Of a stretch of 24,678 nt of DNA, positions 22,694-24,678 are shown in pieces. The position numbers and the translations under genes are program-made. Source of the DNA: Eubacterium sp. UBA3720 (GTDB lineage Bacteria > Bacillota > Clostridia > Lachnospirales > Lachnospiraceae); contig DFHP01000022.1 in assembly GCA_002371335.1 (NCBI GenBank), forward strand, positions 1-24,678, read 5' to 3'. The notes beneath the pieces were generated by a model, which was not told where the DNA came from, ran no database searches, and worked only from the letters and a program-made list of their open reading frames with translations. Numbering within the stretch: position 1 is the first letter of the stretch; each line of letters opens with the position of its first letter.

Positions 22694-22737
22694 CGGCCCT
22701 TTGTCCGGCCTTAAAAAGCCAGTCAAAGGACCGTTTG
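22694..22737 (+). terminator. Hairpin terminator after rsuA-like gene
   Basis: CGG, CCTTTG and GGC on the left pair with GCC, CAAAGG and CCG on the right (22694-22733) around a CTTAAAAA loop, with small internal bulges, followed by TTTG. It begins 13 bp after the stop codon. The T-tail is short, but the stem is strong and may serve both converging genes. Confidence 0.65.
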
Positions 22738-22774
22738 CCGTCCGATTAAATTTAGCACAAGACCCTTCCCAATC

Positions 22775-22824
22775 TTATTTTTCATGATCACGGCTCACCT
22801 TTCACCGCGAAACGGGAAGTTTTA
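22775..22824 (-). repeat. 50 bp 3'-end repeat, copy B (lipoprotein gene)
   Basis: This copy matches 12468-12517 at 42 of 50 positions and likewise begins, on the minus strand, with the gene's own TAA stop codon (TAAAACTTCCCG) and ends ATCATGAAAAATAA. The small hairpin is TTTC/GAAA here, with the outer T-A pair replacing C-G of copy A. Farther on, GGGAAG can pair back with CTTCCC in this copy only. Confidence 0.8.
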
Positions 22825-23553
22825 ATTCAAAATCACAACTGTCTCCATGCACTGATCCATGATCAGCTGCAATGAAGCTGACAATTCTGTCTGTTCATCG
22901 CTGTCGACACGTTCTTTACCTGTTAATACTATTTTACAGTTATCGATATCTGCCACATAAAATGTGATAATATCTTTTTTGCCGCCGATCTTCATCTCCA
23001 TCGATTGCGTCCACCACTCATGTCCGCCCATGGTAATCGAATCTTTTTCATTCTGATGCGCATAATTTGTACCATATCCACTGATCAGGTTCTCCAGAAA
23101 TTCATCTGCGCTCTTGCTCTGGTGGTCAAAACGCTGACAGGCGACACTGGACATCTGCTCCTCGTCCGGATACAGGTACAGGATTCCGGAATAATCTCCT
23201 TCGCCGTAGACATCATAACCTCCCGGGATCGTATTCTCATTGATCGTAACCTGAAATCCCGTCTCCGTATCGCCAATGGTGATCAACCCTTCCTCAACGC
23301 TGATCGCTGAAACATCCTCTGTGATCGATTCTCCCAATGAAGAATACTCTGTGACCGGAGGCTCCATATGTGATATGTCCGACACAGCCATCTCAGATTC
23401 TGCCGCTGTTTCGCTTACATTGCTCGTTTCATCATTTATACTGACCGTACTCTCCGTTGGTTTTTCCGGCGTCACCTCTGATCCCTGACATCCCGCCAGA
23501 AGAATTGCGCAGACAGCCAGCCCTGGAATCACTCCCAAATAATTCTTTTTCAT
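22822..23553 (-). CDS. Putative secreted lipoprotein of unknown function
   Basis: A 243-residue predicted lipoprotein. The N terminus MKKNYLGVIPGLAVCAILLAGC has a lysine start, a hydrophobic core and the lipobox LLAGC, so Cys22 should be lipidated after signal peptidase II cleavage. A Ser/Thr/Glu-rich linker (about 25-90) precedes a compact domain with GFQVTINENTIPGGYDVYGEGDYSGILYLYPDEE and a C-terminal alpha/beta stretch. I do not recognise the family. The ATG at 23553 has AGAGGTGG upstream and is clearly the right start, although the frame stays open 56 codons further. A promoter and a 22 bp palindrome overlap 65-75 bp upstream, so it is probably a tightly regulated single gene. The stop codon belongs to the 50 bp repeat shared with lrgB. 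Confidence 0.85.
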   Translation of the reverse strand: MKKNYLGVIPGLAVCAILLAGCQGSEVTPEKPTESTVSINDETSNVSETAAESEMAVSDISHMEPPVTEYSSLGESITEDVSAISVEEGLITIGDTETGFQVTINENTIPGGYDVYGEGDYSGILYLYPDEEQMSSVACQRFDHQSKSADEFLENLISGYGTNYAHQNEKDSITMGGHEWWTQSMEMKIGGKKDIITFYVADIDNCKIVLTGKERVDSDEQTELSASLQLIMDQCMETVVILN

Positions 23554-23606
23554 TTTTCCACCTCTGTTTAAAGTAATAAAACTCTTCGCAAAGCTCTCCT
23601 CTATGC

Positions 23607-23648
23607 TGTTATGATAGCTATAATAACAAACCTTGCGTAAAGAAGCAA
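23607..23648 (-). promoter_or_regulatory. Lipoprotein gene promoter with palindromic operator candidate
   Basis: On the minus strand, TTGCTT (plus 23643-23648), a 17 nt spacer and TATTAT (plus 23620-23625) form a promoter. The -10 box is inside a 22 bp palindrome at 23607-23628, whose halves TGTTATGATAG and CTATAATAACA match at 10 of 11 positions. A dimeric repressor bound here would block RNA polymerase. The regulator is not identifiable. Confidence 0.6.
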
Positions 23649-23887
23649 ACTTTCTGTAAGATGATTCTTTTTCTGCACCATTGTCAGGACGACATCCGCG
23701 GCGGTCCCAAAGCTCTTCCACTCCGTCTTACGATATTAAACCCGCAAAAAAATCTGAAGATAACGGAACTCCCCTTTCCGTCGCAAAAATCACAAGGCAA
23801 AAAAAAGGAACGCACACTTTTCTGCCGCTATCTGTCAAAACAAAAAACTTAGAAAAATGTACGTCCCTGTCGAGACTTGAATTTATT
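23649..23887. other. Intergenic stretch with no recognised gene
   Basis: Upstream of the lipoprotein promoter and up to the repeats of the inositol dehydrogenase gene I see no coding or RNA signal. From about 23766 on there are spaced GGAAC, CCGTC and GTACGTCCCTGTC fragments that may be decayed units of the REP-like array at 23888, but the match is poor. Confidence 0.4.
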
Positions 23888-23952
23888 GCGGAACCCGTCT
23901 CCGTCCCCAGTTTCAGAAAAGCGGAACCCGTCTCCGTCCCCGGTTCCGTGGA
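23888..23952 (-). repeat. Two tandem REP-like units at the 3' end of the iolG-like gene
   Basis: Two 33 bp units start at 23888 and 23921, each beginning GCGGAACCCGTCTCCGTCCC. The second continues CGGTTCCGTGGA and touches the stop codon of the dehydrogenase gene. The orientation relative to the gene is the same as at metY, the kinase and the DUF975 gene. Confidence 0.9.
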
Positions 23953-24678
23953 TCAGCGGAAGGTAACCTCTACCGGGAGACCGCTATTCTGTGATTCTAC
24001 GAGAGCATCGGCGATGGCGTTGGCTGCCAGGCCGTCAAAGCTTCCCGGTCCCTCCGGAACATCTTTTCCGAGAAGATGATCTACCCAGGACTGCATTTCG
24101 TTATCGTATGCCTCCGGGAATCTCATAAGCCAGTCATCCATGACCTCTGTCGTACACTCCAGACGTGACTTAACGATCGGCTCTGCCGGGATCGGCAGTG
24201 TAATAGTACCTTTTTCGCAGACGATCTCCATTCCGATCTCATAGCCGTAATAGCTGTTGGCTGAGGACTCCACGTCAATCAAAACGCCGCTCTCAGTCCA
24301 CATGAGACAAAGGTAAGGATCTTCAATGGTGTCCGGCGCAAACTGAGTATGTTTTGCAGCCAGCATCTGTCCTTTAACGATTTCCTCTCCGAAAAGCCAT
24401 CTGAACTGATCGATCTCATGAATCAGGATCTGTGTTACGTGCTGTGAATTCAGGAAATTCTCAGGATGTGAAGGCGTACGGCTGTAGCAGTGTGCCATCA
24501 GAGGCGCGCCAAGCTTTCCTGAATCAAGGATCTCTTTGATCTTTCTGTAATCCTTGTCGTAGCGGCGCATAAAGCCGACCTGTACCAGCTTTTTGCCGGA
24601 AGCTTTTTCGTTTTCTACGATCTCCTCGCAGTCAGCCTTCGTCGTTGCCAGCGGCTTCTCGCAGAAGATAGGCTTGCC
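23953..24678 (-). CDS. iolG: Gfo/Idh/MocA oxidoreductase, myo-inositol 2-dehydrogenase type (5' end off the window)
   Basis: The last 242 residues of an NAD-dependent dehydrogenase; the frame stays open to the right edge, so the N-terminal part of the Rossmann domain is missing. Visible features: KPIFCEKPLATT with the catalytic-domain lysine of the EKP motif, KLVQVGFMRRYDKDY, which is almost the signature seen in Bacillus IolG, IHEIDQFRWLFGEE with the catalytic H-E-x-D, and SFDGLAANAIADALVESQNSG at the end. It would oxidise myo-inositol (or a close inositol/sugar) to the 2-keto form in the cytoplasm, the first step of inositol catabolism. No other iol gene lies downstream; the gene ends at tandem REP-like repeats, so it is the last gene of whatever operon it belongs to. 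Confidence 0.88.
   Translation of the reverse strand, partial: GKPIFCEKPLATTKADCEEIVENEKASGKKLVQVGFMRRYDKDYRKIKEILDSGKLGAPLMAHCYSRTPSHPENFLNSQHVTQILIHEIDQFRWLFGEEIVKGQMLAAKHTQFAPDTIEDPYLCLMWTESGVLIDVESSANSYYGYEIGMEIVCEKGTITLPIPAEPIVKSRLECTTEVMDDWLMRFPEAYDNEMQSWVDHLLGKDVPEGPGSFDGLAANAIADALVESQNSGLPVEVTFR

Overview
The window looks like a chromosomal segment of an anaerobic Firmicute, most likely a Lachnospiraceae-type clostridium. The reasons are the strong AGGAGG-type ribosome binding sites, the oxygen-sensitive 2-hydroxyacyl-CoA dehydratase genes, the protein families present (DUF975, CbiMNQO-type metal transport, VanRS-like two-component system, several MATE pumps) and the mixture of small transcription units. 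The assignment rests on gene content and signals only. No rRNA, tRNA, transposase, phage gene or CRISPR array was seen.

Layout. The left edge (1-350) holds, on the minus strand, a TPP riboswitch with its own promoter and an intrinsic terminator; the thiamine-related gene it should control lies off the window. Next are metY (O-acetylhomoserine sulfhydrylase, minus) and a divergent MATE exporter (plus). From 3504 to 7384 on the minus strand are a metal uptake system (CbiM/NikM-like with a C-terminal CbiN/PDGLE-like part, then a CbiQ-like T component), a terminator, and then the ECF ATPase overlapping an Old Yellow Enzyme-type flavin oxidoreductase. A small DUF3006-like gene lies divergent from a two-gene plus-strand locus (8052-11179) encoding a 2-hydroxyacyl-CoA dehydratase-type subunit and a fusion of a second dehydratase subunit with its ATP-dependent activator.

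From 11253 onward almost everything is on the minus strand: flavin reductase, alpha/beta hydrolase, lrgA-lrgB, a VanRS-like response regulator and kinase pair, a DUF975 membrane protein, and a probable PBP1a - MATE - SGNH hydrolase operon. A plus-strand rRNA pseudouridine synthase (RsuA family) follows, then a minus-strand lipoprotein with a strong palindromic operator candidate, and a truncated myo-inositol 2-dehydrogenase (iolG-like) running off the right edge.

Most notable features. (1) The dehydratase-activator fusion keeps an in-frame ATG with a good ribosome binding site exactly at the start of the activator, so one gene may give both fused and free activator. (2) Two separate families of dispersed short repeats sit directly against the 3' ends of minus-strand genes. 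One is a REP-like element with core CCGGGGACGGAG, present as single, inverted, tandem and degenerate copies at five loci. The other is a 50 bp repeat that includes the stop codon of both lrgB and the lipoprotein gene and has a compensatory base change in its hairpin. (3) A TPP riboswitch and terminator with no gene left in the window. (4) Several strong dyads next to promoters, for the metal transporter and the lipoprotein. Coordinates of starts were re-chosen from ribosome binding sites where the longest open frame began at an implausible TTG or GTG.
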